From contig OX463848.1 of NCBI GenBank assembly GCA_949825065.1, positions 37,627,994 through 37,691,993 of the forward strand: a stretch of 64,000 nt of DNA. Direction: 5' to 3'. The position numbers and the translations under genes are program-made. The DNA comes from Odontocerum albicorne (taxonomy: Eukaryota; Arthropoda; Insecta; Trichoptera; Odontoceridae). The notes below the pieces were generated by a model that worked only from the letters and a program-made list of their open reading frames with translations, did no database searches and had not been told where the DNA came from. Numbering within the stretch: the first letter of the stretch is position 1; each line of letters opens with the position of its first letter. Below, one piece after another: positions 1-10,343 of this stretch.

Positions 1-536
1 ACGCCACTGTTGAGACTACCTTTTGGTTTCAGGCGTGTAGTGTGCAACCCAAGTTTCATCTCCAGTAACGATGGAGCGGAGAAATTCATCTCCATGAAGT
101 TTGCAGCGCCTCAAAAACTCTTGCCCGGCCTCCACTCGATTCAACTTGTGTTGGTCTATCAGCTGTTTTGGGATCCACCTCGCGGACAGTTTCCGATATC
201 CGAGGGTTTCTGCGATGGTTTCGTGTAGTAGAGATCTGGAGATTTGCGGAAACATCGCAGAAAGTTCATCCACAGTCAATCTGCGATCGTCACGGAGCGA
301 ATTTTCGATTTTTTCCACAATTTCGTCAGTCACAATTGAAGGTCTTCCGCTCCACTGATCATCATGCACAGACGTACGACTGTTTTTAAACTCGCGACAC
401 CACTTGTACGATTCATAGCTTTATCACCATATGCAGTTTTCACCTCATTATAAACCTCAACCGGAAGTTTTCCCTTCCAAACTAGAAAACAGATGACGCC
501 GCGTATTTCGCACTTGGCGGGAGATTGGGTTGACAT
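1..536 (-). pseudogene. mariner transposase, frameshifted N-terminal half
   Basis: Would encode the DNA-binding and start of the catalytic domain of a mariner transposase, which cuts and pastes the element at TA sites. Translation from 536 gives a typical start (MSTQSPAKCEIRG), then YGDKAMNRTS. At about 400-410 the frame is lost: the sequence looks as if 7-8 bp were deleted at a short direct repeat containing TACAAGTG. The second frame continues with DDQWSGRPSIVTDE and ends in VTGDETWV, which holds the first catalytic aspartate. The rest is outside the window. A dead copy. Family assignment is secure; exact subfamily is not. Confidence 0.88.
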
Positions 537-708
537 TTTTCACGAAACGTGTTGTCGCGTCGACACTTCTCAACGTATTGACCTCGAACCGGTCTCGTTG
601 CGGACGGGAATGGTCAGGCTACACGGAAGTGTAGCCAACATGTCGAAAATAAAATCCATCCGGTCGTGAGAGCCTCAGTACACTTACTTTCTGGATACGC
701 CTCGTATA
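1..708 (-). mobile_element. mariner-type DNA transposon, cut by the window edge
   Basis: The 5' end of a mariner-family element (IS630/Tc1/mariner superfamily). The outer end lies at about 690-708, where the minus strand reads GAGGCGTATCCAGAAAGTAA, a typical mariner terminal repeat beginning next to TA. The transposase starts about 150 bp inside. The other terminal repeat is beyond position 1. A short perfect dyad (GGCTACAC/GTGTAGCC, 617-638) lies between the terminal repeat and the gene. Confidence 0.85.
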
Positions 709-782
709 TAATATTTTGTTTATCAAACTTTTTACTTTACCCTCAGTAACAATTCGTTGGTAAGCTTGATAAAATATATACC

Positions 783-890
783 AAAAGTTATTCAAACTCG
801 GGAGCTGCGAGTTGGAACCTAGATTTTTTAAAAAGGGTTCCTTTCTGATTTTCACTTAAGGCATATTTAAATATTCTTGGTTGGTTGTCA
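783..890 (+). mobile_element. SINE-A, decayed partial copy
   Basis: Matches the body of the SINE-A family (best copy 37,780-37,985). The shared order is a remnant of the tRNA-like B box (GCTGCGAGT), then TGGAACC, AGATTTTTT, a purine-rich stretch, and a tail containing GGTTGGTTG. Part of the tRNA-like head is deleted and the 3' hairpin is gone. Confidence 0.6.
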
Positions 891-894
891 GATA

Positions 895-1739
895 TTGGAA
901 TAATTTTACTAGATTTTATGTAATATATGATATACAACGAAACTGTAAAACAATACAATACAACATATATTAAACAGAGATTCTAAGATACAATGGAGAC
1001 ATCTCATTAAGGAACTTGAAGACAAAGAAACTTAAAGACAAAGTTGGGATTCCATCCGTCCACGGCACTTGGAACCTTAATTATGAAATTTACTGACAGT
1101 AAATAATCAAATCTTTAATAAAATACAATTTTGTGTTTTCTGAATTAAAATACCATAAGAAAATGGCGAGGTTTTTGTGGAAGTGTAACAGAAGTTATTA
1201 TTATATTATATTTACAGCCAGAAGGAAGTATCAAAAAGCTCGTTAATATTTTATTAAGCTTATGAAAGATTAATTTTAAGTTCTATGTGTGCGGAGCAGA
1301 ATTTAATTACCTTATTAAGAATAACTTTAATTACTTCATTAATAACTCATATAAGAAAGTTAAACCTTAGATGGTTTCGCTCATTCTATAAATTGTATTT
1401 TAATTATACAGGTTCAAATTAAATCTAAATAAATTAAGGTTCAACTTAAACCCTAATGAACAGCTAATGATATGAGAACATTTTGCAAGAGTGAAAGACG
1501 ATAGATGGACACATACATGAGGTATCCAGTGGTATCCAAGGGATATTAAATGACCCAGAATCTTTTCGAGGAAAAGTTAGCGGAAGCCTTGCGGTTTCAC
1601 ACGGCAGTGGCGTACTTAAGACATACAATTGTAGTGAAATTGGGAAATAACTTTTTTCACAGACCAGATAACATCTGATAATTATATTTTTTCTTTAATG
1701 CTGTTTAGTGGTAGTAATGCTGTTTAATGCTGTTTAGTG
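895..1739. other. AT-rich stretch without recognised content
   Basis: No convincing reading frame, repeat pair or RNA gene. Short AT-rich direct repeats only. A short GC-richer patch at about 1,560-1,610 has no match elsewhere in the window that I can see. Confidence 0.5.
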
Positions 1740-2230
1740 GGGCTCAAAGTTTGGTAGGGTCGCGGTGGTGCATGTTTTGCCGGAAAATGTGTGCCTATAA
1801 AATACCGCGTAACGCCATAGTTGCATTCCATCAGCAACACTACCAATAGTCCTACTCCTAGCGTCCACGAGTGGCCTCTTAAGCCCCGCGAGCCCTGGGC
1901 AATGTGGTCACTGGCATATTACCATCAGTGCCATAGCAGATAGGAGAGGATGAATGTGCGAGTGTCCGGCGCCATAAAACCGGACCCCCCCGGCTAAGGG
2001 AGGGTGACCCCTACAGAAACACCTATCAGGGAAGGCAACGGGAAACCACCCTGATTATCATTCCCAGGATATCACTATGGAGAAGAAGGCAAACGTCTTG
2101 GCTGCGAAATATAAACCGGAATGAGACGTGTGGAGGAGCTGTTCCGGGTCGCGCAAGACAGAGAAGCCTTCGCCAGAGTGATTGCCAACGTCGGGGGGAC
2201 CTGACAGGGCACGTCAAGAAGAAGTGGTAG
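1740..2230 (+). mobile_element. LINE deletion derivative: GC-rich head joined to reverse-transcriptase tail
   Basis: The first part (1,740-2,080) is a GC-rich leader with GGGAAGGCAACGGGAAACC, a phrase I associate with insect LINE leaders. From about 2,085 it passes directly into the last codons of a non-LTR reverse transcriptase: RRQTSWLR, a small frameshift, then TGMRRVEELFRVAQDRE and a stop, followed by an AAGAAG-type tail. The same tail occurs at 23,079-23,370 with more of the protein. Most of the element between head and tail is missing. Confidence 0.65.
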
Positions 2231-2270
2231 TAAGTGGTTCCAAGAATGCTTTGATTATTTGTGTAAAATA

Positions 2271-2940
2271 ATGATTTTAGCATACGTAGTATAATTTAAG
2301 TTGAACCTCAATATTACTCTAGTAACAAATAGTGATCATTCCTCCTGAAGAAAACATGTATACTCGTATAGGAGGTAAAACACGTGTCACAGTGATTGAC
2401 GTAAATAGTATAATAAATAAATAATGATTTTAGCATACGTAGTATGATTTAAGTTGAACCTCAATATTACTCTAGTAACAAATGCTGATCATTCCTCCTG
2501 AAGAAAACAAATGGTGATCATTCCTCCTGAAGAAAACATGTATACTCGTATAGGAGGTAAAACACGTGTCACAGTGATTGACGTAAATAGTATAATAAAT
2601 AAATAATGATTTTAGCATACGTAGTATGATTTAAGTTGAACCTCAATATTACTCTAGTAACAAATGGTGATCATTCCTCCTGAAGAAAACAAATGGTGAT
2701 CATTCCTCCTGAAGAAAACATGTATACTCGTATAGGAGGTAAAACACGTGTCACAGTGATTGACGTAAATAGTATAATAAATAAATAATGATTTTAGCAT
2801 ACGTAGTATGATTTAAGTTGAACCTCAATATTACTCTCGTAACAAATGGGAATCATTCCTCCTGAAGAAAACATGTATACTCGTATAGGAGGTAAAACAC
2901 GTGTCGCAGTGATTGACGTAAATAGTAATAAATAAGTAAT
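2271..2940. repeat. Minisatellite, 153/182-bp unit, four copies
   Basis: Units begin with ATGATTTTAGCATACGTAG at 2,271, 2,424, 2,606 and 2,788, so spacings are 153, 182 and 182 bp, and the last unit is again about 153 bp. The longer units contain an internal 29-bp duplication of the ATTCCTCCTGAAGAAAAC segment. Each unit has TACTCGTA and an imperfect CCTCCT/AGGAGG dyad. No coding potential. Confidence 0.9.
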
Positions 2941-2974
2941 TAATTATTAAATAAATACATACAAACCATCACGC

Positions 2975-3480
2975 TGTTTGACTGCTGGAGTAGACAGAGA
3001 GGGTAAAGTGCTAGATGGTCTTATCGCAATAACAATATTTCACCTCCTTATCATCCACACATCTCCTCATACCACTCCTACGATTTCTTTGACATTTTAC
3101 AGTTCCTTCTCTCAAAGTATCATTCACTTGATCCACCATTTTTCCTTTTGTCTTCATCAACGACATCTTCCCTTCACATTTACACTGTTTATTTGTTTTG
3201 TATGTATTCGTTCTACATTCTTAAATCATCTCAGTATGCCTTCTTCATATTACTTAAAATATCAGTCAACGGTTCACATTCATCGTTCATCAGTTTATTT
3301 CGTATTCAGTCATACATTATCAACACATGTATTATTCTCAGTTCATGGATTTGTACAGAGTTTCTTTAACTTTTTCAGTATTAAATAATGCCCATGTTTC
3401 ACTTCCATGCATCAAAACTGTTACTTTAATACTGTTGTTAACTTTTATTTTAGCTAACTTTGATAATGATTTGATATTTG
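2975..3480 (-). mobile_element. LINE reverse-transcriptase C-terminal fragment
   Basis: On the minus strand, short frames resemble the C-terminal tail of an insect non-LTR reverse transcriptase: a lysine-rich stretch with VDQVND, then TLREGTVKCQRNRRSGMRRC (stops and frameshifts between). The same tail type is seen at 26,240, 28,020 and 30,420. The long plus-strand frame at 2,978-3,388 is the shadow of this region. Confidence 0.6.
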
Positions 3481-3548
3481 AGCCTCGAAATTGTAGGTAG
3501 AAATACGTGACGCGGTGATGTACGAGTATATTGTGGAATAACCAAACA

Positions 3549-3811
3549 ATTCAATGTCGTTTTGGTAAAGAGGTACAAGTCATCAATTACTTATTTGTCA
3601 GTTTGAAGTTTTGCAGCACTTGTATTCCTGAAATACAGACCTCAGATAAATTTCAAAGATAAACTTTGAATACATTAATTATTTATGTATTCAAAGTTTA
3701 CCTTTAAAATGTATCTGAGGTCTGTATTTCAGGAATACAAGTGTTGCAAAACTTCAAACTGACAAATAAGTAATTGATGACTTGTACCTCTTTACCAAAA
3801 CGCCATTGAAT
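3549..3811. repeat. 263-bp near-perfect palindrome (foldback/MITE-like)
   Basis: Two arms of about 127 bp (3,549-3,675 and 3,685-3,811) are almost exact inverted copies separated by about 9 bp around TTAATTATT. Outer ends read ATTCAATG and CATTGAAT. No coding capacity. Likely a foldback or MITE-type DNA element; no clear target duplication. Confidence 0.85.
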
Positions 3812-4224
3812 TTAATATTCAATCTTCGAATATGGAGTTCTACAACGTTCACGCTAAAACCTTTGAATAACTCATAAAAAAGACAAATTTGTTTTTTTTT
3901 TAAATCATAGTAAAGAAATATGTCTGAGCTAAAAAAAGTTTCTAATATAAGTTGATAAAAAATGGCTCTATGAATCTATCGCGGCCCCATCTCCGAAATA
4001 AATGTATGAGCTTTAAATAATGAACGCAGTAAAACCTCCAAGAACACGAAACAAAATCTAAAAAAAATACCACTTCTTAAAGTCTGGAGTCATTCTCTGA
4101 TCAAGGAATGTGGAAAAGTGCTTTGAGATTCCTAATTCGTTTGTTTCACAGAAGTTAGAAATAATACATAATTTTATATTATATTACACAAATTTGTATT
4201 ATATTATTATTGAATATAATACAA
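3812..4224. other. AT-rich stretch without recognised content
   Basis: Homopolymer-rich (A/T runs near 3,890-3,960). Nothing assignable. Confidence 0.5.
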
Positions 4225-4410
4225 CCTGGAGAGCTAATTAACCTGTGGCAACTTCTTTCAACTTACCAGGAAGATGTTAAAAAGGTCTTAAATGAAACTT
4301 TGACTGAAATCGTTTTTAAAAAAATCTTAATCGAACTCCAAACTTTCGAACTAGAAGACAATAATTTTACCAGCTTGGCCACGGAGATCGTCAATAGATG
4401 ACTAGTATAA
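4225..4410 (-). mobile_element. SINE-A, old copy
   Basis: Read on the minus strand from 4,410: a tRNA-like start with GATCTCCGTGGCC and GGTAAAA, a degraded B-box region, a T-rich linker, then the tail seen on the plus strand as GTGGCAACTTCTTTCAACTTACCAG. An open frame of 63 codons on the plus strand here is accidental. Confidence 0.7.
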
Positions 4411-4550
4411 CAATGTTTTGTAGTAAAATATCACCCCAATTGTGCTTTCATGCGCTGCTTCTGCTATGGTTAAGAATTGATAAAACTCAATTTATAACCG
4501 CTAATGTAAATAATTCAGGTTAAAAAAAATCTTAAAGTTATACATACAAG

Positions 4551-4860
4551 CTATATATCTCCAGGCCTTGAAGGAGCGGGTGAATGGTTGTACCTTGAGA
4601 GATGCTCTAAAGTGTTATTTTCTGGGTGGTTAATGGGTTTCTCAGTGGTTAATGGGTCTCTTGTTTGCTTTTCTTTTTTTATTTTCTCTCTTTTCGCTGG
4701 TGGTGAATCGGGGATTGTGCATACGTGTTTGTGCATTATCTCCTCATTTATTCTTTTAAAACTGTTTAATTATTTCAATGTATTAATGCCTAATTATTTC
4801 AATAATGTCTCAACTATTTCATTTCCCATTTGTCATTTTGTAAAATTTGGACATCTTTGA
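4551..4860. other. Unassigned stretch with a short minus-strand frame
   Basis: A 61-codon minus-strand frame (4,551-4,736) is rich in Pro, Lys and Glu but has no recognisable domain, and its repeat-like DNA (GTGGTTAATGGGT twice) suggests chance. I do not call a gene. Confidence 0.4.
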
Positions 4861-4864
4861 GGCT

Positions 4865-5400
4865 TTTCTTTCTTTCGTTCTTGCTGACAGTTAACCTGAG
4901 GTGGTACGAGTATATGTGAGTTTACTTTTTATTTTGTTCTCTGCCATACGTTTTTGTTTTTTTTTTTTTATTTATGCGGGGGTGTGGGATAGAAGCCCCC
5001 GGATGCCCTTGCGGTCGGGCTCGCCCTACATTGGTGGGGTGTATCTCGGCCGGGGGAATGTTTGTGGTATGAGCCCGGACCTTTTAATGTCTTCTCTCTT
5101 GAATGTATTTTTTTGTCATCTATTTATTTTCTGTGTTTTTTTATCTTCTTGTTCTACAAGTTCAAGAGTGTGGGCTGAAAAACATCTGGTGTCCCCGTGG
5201 CTGGGTTCGCCCTATATTGGTGGGGTGTATCTTGGCCAAGGGGGTGATGAGCCCAGACCTTTTGAAAGCTTCTGTATTTAATGTATTATCTGCAATTTAT
5301 GTGTTTCAGAAGTGTTATTTCAATATATTTTGTACATACTATGTTGCTGTCAATAAACCTATATCTATTTATTTATATATACGAGTACATACAAGTTAAT
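4865..5400 (+). mobile_element. Rep-U copy 1, 3'-UTR-like dispersed repeat
   Basis: Shared with 10,920-11,640 and, for its last part, 28,668-28,805. Starts near GCTGACAGTTAACCTGAGGT and contains two sub-repeats (about 4,977-5,105 and 5,165-5,285) built around GTGTGGGCTGAA, GGGCTCGCCCTACATT, GGTGGGGTGTATCT and GAGCCCGGACCTTTT. It ends in GTTGCTGTCAATAAACCT followed by TTTATTTAT, so it looks like the 3' end of a polyadenylated retroelement. No protein is recognisable. Confidence 0.7.
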
Positions 5401-5409
5401 TATAAATAA

Positions 5410-6100
5410 TACTATTTAGATTTTTTTTTCATTAATTTGTTCTACATGCCCAGACCATATACGAGTGCTTTTCTTTATCTTACTAAACATATCAACCTTA
5501 AGTTCACAATTATTCTATATTCCGTCATACATACTTAGCCCGTGTATTTTTCTCAGTGCACGCATTTCTACAGCATTAATTCATCTCCTTTCAGTGTTTT
5601 TTCACGTTTATCTCGGACTTCCACATACCAAAGTTGATACTAAAATATTGTTGTGGATAACAACTTAGTAGATTTTGATACTGTCCGGTTCAAGTACATA
5701 GTTTTAGTTTCTCATTGACTTTGTTTCCTATCGCTACACATCGTTCGATATCTCTCGTAACTCTTTCATCGTCTAAGAAAATATGATATTAATAACGAAA
5801 TTCCTTAACTTACTCCAATATTTCTCACCTTACTCGTTTATTGCATTTATTTTTCCGTTCACAGTTTCCTACCACCATAACTTTGAATTTCACAACATTT
5901 AATCTCAGATCTTTTTTCACAATATTTAATCTCAAATCTTTCTCCTCGCATCTCTTTTACAAGAAACTTATCAAACTCTGTAATCATACCTAATTCTTCT
6001 ATTACAATATTGTATTATCAGCGTTAAGATATCCACATACATTCGTAAATATATTTCGTAACTTTTGAAAACGAAAATCGTCATCTTGGAGGGATATGAA
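5410..6100 (-). mobile_element. LINE reverse-transcriptase fragment, heavily decayed
   Basis: Minus-strand frames with many stops keep the order of an insect non-LTR reverse-transcriptase C-terminal half: a CEMRGERFEIKYC-like stretch (compare 7,150-7,250), a thumb-like region, then a tail with a variant of the LMYGSE/VEMRALRRM region. The same block is clearer at 23,930-24,260. Long plus-strand frames here are shadows. Confidence 0.5.
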
Positions 6101-6559
6101 ATGTAAATAAACAATGTATACGCGCCCTTCTAATACTTCAGAATGTTTCCCGAAATATTTTACAGTGTTACACGCTGCACGATTTATGAGTGAAAATTTA
6201 TTTATTATTGCCTTCACAATATTTTCATAAAAAAAACAACAGCCTTAATAAATTAACATTTCAACAAAAATGTAAAGTTTTTATGAGAGGAAATTTAAAT
6301 CATAAAATATAATACGAGAGTAACGATTATTAATACTCAATATTAATTATTTAATACTCAATATAAACATTCATTTTCTGAAATTATTAACCATTTAATA
6401 TACATAAATCATAATTTCAAATGTAGGAAAATTGTAATTTTACGAGTTACTAATGAATTATTCAATTTTAATTTTAATAAATTATTTTACCAGTATATCA
6501 CTGTGCAAAGCATTTCAATGCAAAACTATGCCATTCTCATTCCTTTATCGAGTAAAGAG

Positions 6560-6725
6560 ATCTCATTGGATGAATAAATGAAGAGAGACTAACCAAACCA
6601 ATATACAGCGCAAATGTGGAAGAAACACGTAGAAGAGGAAATTCAAGGAACGTATGAATGATAATTTTAAAGAAGAAAATAAAAAAGTCAAATAAATCTT
6701 TGGAATTATATGAGAAGGCATTTGA
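6560..6725 (+). mobile_element. LINE reverse-transcriptase C-terminal tail
   Basis: One frame reads ERLTKPIYSANVEETRRRG followed by NSRN, matching the basic C-terminal tail of insect LINE reverse transcriptases (ERLTK-IY-A-V-RRRGRP). Broken upstream and downstream. Confidence 0.6.
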
Positions 6726-6889
6726 AGGCAGAGAGAAGTCTGCTAAAAAGCTAAAATTATTTTAATAACGTAGTGAAACTTTTTAATTAAATAGTGAAAT
6801 AATTTTTTTTTTATTATTTTGAAATCTGCATTTGACTTGCTAATTTTTTAAGTCATTAAATTATTTAGTATTGAATTTAGATATACACA

Positions 6890-7990
6890 CTATCACACTC
6901 TCTCACTGTGGGGATTCCCTGAGAGGTCAAAGCGTTAGTCTTTACTAACTGGATACAAATCCTTGACCTCTTCCACCTCCGTAAACCTTCTCACATAACT
7001 TCTACGGTTTATTATTTATCTGACTTTCTACATTTCCTTTTTTTAATATATAATTCACTTGATCCAACCATACCCCACTTAGTTTTCCTCTTAAATGCCA
7101 CCCAAATAGCAGAATTCCTCAACTTACTTTCCAATATTTCATTATTCACCCATATATCGTATTCACATTTCCTTTCACACTCGCATATCACAATTCTTTT
7201 GGATTTCGCAATATTCACTCTCAGATCTTTCCCTTTGCATCTCTCATACAATTAATTTATCAAACACTACAATTAATCTTCACTTTCCCCCAACACTACC
7301 ACATTACCTGCATATTGCAATCCACGTACGTTCCCCTTCAACATTTGCATGCCACCATTTCTCTCTCTAGATCCTTCACACATGAATCTATGTAAATATT
7401 GAACAACCAAGGTGACATAACGCATCCTTCCTTTACCTTTTTCGAAATATTAAATCATTCAGTCGAGGTACCATTTATGCTAATACGTGCTCTCTTTTCT
7501 GCATATAATGAACGCAATATCATATATTAGTTTACGTTAAACAACATATTTATTCAATAGTTTCCATGGCATGTATCTTATCACGCGGTCATATGCATTT
7601 CCAAGTCAAAAAAACGCGTAACATAATTTTTTTAAATTTTTGTCATACATTTTTCTACTAGCATACATAAAGAGAAGTATTCCACATTTTTTATACTTAA
7701 AAAGACACCCTGAGCATCACACACGTTCTTTTCCGTTTTTCTTCTCACTTTTTCTACAAGAATTACATACTATGCTCAGCAAACTTATAGCTCTGTAACT
7801 TCCACACTCGCACCCGTCTCTTTATATCACGGAACAATCAATGCACTCCTTCAGTCTTTCTGTGTGTAGTTAGATTCCCAACGTTTCTCGAAAAACTGTC
7901 TCACATACTCGATTATTCGTTCACCCCCATTCAATATAACGCTTTTCATTTTTCAAGTCATGTAAGAGAAACATCAAATAGAATATAATT
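6890..7990 (-). pseudogene. LINE reverse transcriptase, degenerate but ordered
   Basis: Copies element RNA into DNA in a live LINE; this copy is dead. Reading the minus strand from 7,990 downwards the motifs come in the right order: MKSVILNGGERIIEYVRQFF, then CGSYRAISLLSIVC (RT motif region 1), DLEMHM (from DLEKAYD), GCVMSPWLFNIYIDS (GxxxSPxLFN motif), LQYAGNVVVL where the catalytic YADD box has become YAGN, and MYERCKGKDLRVNIAKSK before YDIWVNNEILE. Frames shift several times, and the last intact stretch is 7,012-7,251. Non-LTR family, Jockey/CR1-like by motif; clade uncertain. Confidence 0.82.
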
Positions 7991-8644
7991 ATCCTTTTAG
8001 GCAGTTTAAGAAGACTGGTGCAGTTAAATAAGATATCGTAGTCAAGAATATCAGGTGGAACGCTGAGACGAAAATTAGCGAAAATGTATAAAGTTATTCA
8101 GAACGCTTTCGATTATTCTTCAATGGATACGATACTTTGGTGACAAAATTGTAAAGCAATACTGCAATATAGGTACAATACTTCTAACGAACTATTTTTA
8201 GAGCACTTACAATATTAATAATCTCCTCAAAGCTTTGCCAGCTCTCAAGACAAATCCGAAAATGTTAATTCCTCCATTCGTTATATTATTAATATGGCTA
8301 GAGATATTCAGTAATAGTTGAATGAACTCGAGATGTTCATAAATTCTTTGTGTTTTGTGATAAATTTTATTCTGGAATCTAAACCATCTCGTCGTATCGC
8401 TGAATTGTTTATTAATCGGTTACAAAGCATTTCATTCATTCAAGCGTTATTTGTTTCGTACATTCGGAGTTCCATATTAAATTAAATGCCTAAGATAACG
8501 GGACTGGTAACAAATTGAAGGGTGTAAATCATCCCCTGTGGCGGCAAAGGGGTGGAACGCTCAAAAGTGAAATATAAAGATAAGCGCTCATTATATTTTA
8601 TTATATCTACTTATCTTGGTCATTGTACTTATATGATACTTAAA
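7991..8644. other. AT-rich stretch without recognised content
   Basis: No assignable feature. A GC-richer patch at 8,495-8,560 (GTGGCGGCAAAGGGGTGG) has no partner in the window. Confidence 0.5.
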
Positions 8645-8715
8645 ATTAGTGACGCCCGTTGCCTAGTTGGTGAACGATTGTCTATGACAGAGTCCGGCTT
8701 CGATTGTTGTTGGTA
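8645..8715 (+). mobile_element. tRNA-like head, possible SINE remnant
   Basis: Contains an A-box-like TTGCCTAGTTGGTGAACG and, about 30 bp on, a B-box-like GGCTTCGATTG. Spacing suits an internal Pol III promoter. No acceptor stem is visible, so not a functional tRNA gene. Confidence 0.35.
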
Positions 8716-8762
8716 TCAAATAAAATAATTCAATCTAGTTCAGAGTTATCGAGCACGTAAAA

Positions 8763-9107
8763 CGACTGTAGCGACCGTGCGTGTGGTCACTGAACCCACT
8801 GAGGTGACCCTTGGCCGCTCGGTCATTGAACTCGCACTGTAGGGAATGCGAGACAGCACCGGGCGAAGGTCACCCGCGCGGTTATTGAACTCACTAGTAG
8901 GGAAACGGCGAGAGCGAGGCACCGATGTATCTCTTGCAACAATAACCATGTGTCCGGCGAAGCGAGACAGTGACATGTTCTGCGCCGTTCTATACATTAT
9001 AAATACAGACGCTTACAATAAACTTTCTCTCTTTACTTATCTCGATTTCGACGACTTTTATTCAAACAACCTCATCCTTCTATGCAAAACCCAAATCCCT
9101 AAACGAC
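8763..9107 (+). mobile_element. Solo LTR, family A, copy 1
   Basis: LTR of about 337 bp (8,767-9,103) from TGTAGCGACCGTGCG to CATCC...CCCTAAA, flanked by the 4-bp direct repeat CGAC (8,763-8,766 and 9,104-9,107). It holds TATAAATACAGACGC followed by CAATAAACTTTCTC, matching promoter and poly(A) signals in an LTR. No internal region is adjacent, so it is a solo LTR left by recombination. Compared with copy 2 (minus strand, 19,776-20,151) it lacks about 39 bp near CTCTTGC. Gypsy-type is likely but not proven. Confidence 0.8.
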
Positions 9108-9420
9108 TAACAGCGAGTTTGGTGGTTCCAACTTCCAGTGTAGAACTGTTGAAAAGTGCCACGTGAATAAATAAAGAATTAAAAAATAAATAAATAAAGT
9201 TCACCTTTTATATTCTACTGCACAACAAAAGATATAATTTCTTTTAAATAATTTTCAGAAAACCAACTAACATTTTTGTATTAAAAACAACCACCTTAAA
9301 ATGTTCATCGTGTCTCATCAATATTGCTTATACAGTAAAATATTAATTTCCACTATATTTTGAATGGATTGTGAAAAATAGATTTGAATCATCACGATTA
9401 ATCGGCGTACTATACATTAC

Positions 9421-10343
9421 TATTTTGATCAAAAAGTTTTAGGACTTTATTCATAAATCGAAAATACAAGTGTATTCATCAAAATCGATATGGTCCTCTT
9501 CAAAGTACTCCCCATCAACTGCAACGCACTTACGCCAGCGTTTGATCTACTATAATCCTCGAAACACCGCTGGTACTCAATTTTCTTTTTGTCCATCAGA
9601 GCCGTCTTCGATTTTTTCATGACATCCTTTCGGGTGCTGTAACGCGTTCCGCGAAACGGTTTTTTAAGTCGGTTGAACAGGAAAAAGTCGCAGAGAGCCA
9701 GATCAGGTGAATTTGAAGGCTGCTGGATAGTATTCGTGTTGTTTTTGGTCAAAAACTCATGGAAATCATGCCTTTCGCGATTTCAACGTAGTCCTTTTTT
9801 TGCATGAAATTGAGGTCTTTCGGCACCAGTTTTGCAGCGACACGTCTGAGGCCCAAATCACTAACCAAAATGTCTTGAGCGGATCCATAAGCAATGTTCA
9901 AGTCCTATGCCAGCTCTTTGATGGTCAATTTACGGTTTTCGGCCAACATTTCTTTGATTTTATCGATGTTTTCATCGGTTTTCGACTGTCACTGCGTTCG
10001 TCATCCTCGACCGACTTACGACCACTTCTGAAGCGTTCGTGCCACCGAAAAACCCTTCTCCAACATTTTCAAGGTCTGCGGACCGTTAAATCTGTTTTTC
10101 ACACAAAATTTAATGCAAACTCGTTGATGCACAGTTGATGCTATTTTCAAACTTGTAAAAAATCGAAAACACGCATAAAGGTAGATGTACTCAGTACAGC
10201 GTAACTTTTACAAATGTCAAGCTATGACGCTGAAATTTGGAGGGAAGTGTCAATGATAGATGTGGTAACCTAACAAAAAAATTCCAATCGGGTGACTGAC
10301 AGCACCACACGGTGGCTGGTCCTAAAACTTTTTGATCAAGGTA
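9421..10343 (-). mobile_element. mariner element with both ends, internally deleted
   Basis: Complete ends: left TTTTGATCAAAAAGTTTTAG at 9,423 and right, read inwards on the minus strand, CCTTGATCAAAAAGTTTTAG ending at 10,341. TA lies on both sides (9,421-9,422 and 10,342-10,343). Length 919 bp, against about 1.3 kb for a full mariner. The missing part is the centre of the transposase. Confidence 0.9.
9447..10137 (-). pseudogene. mariner transposase, central catalytic part deleted
   Basis: From 10,137 the minus strand gives VCIKFCVKNRFNGPQTLKML, then a stop, a frameshift, and ENIDKIKEMLAENRKLTIKE and GLRRVAAKLVPKDLNF, which are the helix-turn-helix and linker of a Mos1-like mariner transposase. 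Near 9,765 this jumps to NTIQQPSNSPDLALCDFFLF, the region with the third catalytic Asp. The TGDE-type first Asp and HDNAP-type second Asp are absent. The element could only move in trans, if at all. The plus-strand frame at 9,800-10,138 is a shadow. Confidence 0.88.

Noticed and set aside
2978..3388. 136-codon plus-strand frame as a membrane protein
   Set aside because: Shadow of a decayed LINE tail on the minus strand; hydrophobicity comes from pyrimidine-rich DNA.
4551..4736. 61-codon Pro/Lys-rich minus-strand frame
   Set aside because: Underlying DNA has a small internal repeat and no other coding evidence.
9800..10138. 112-codon plus-strand frame
   Set aside because: Shadow of the mariner transposase remnant on the minus strand.
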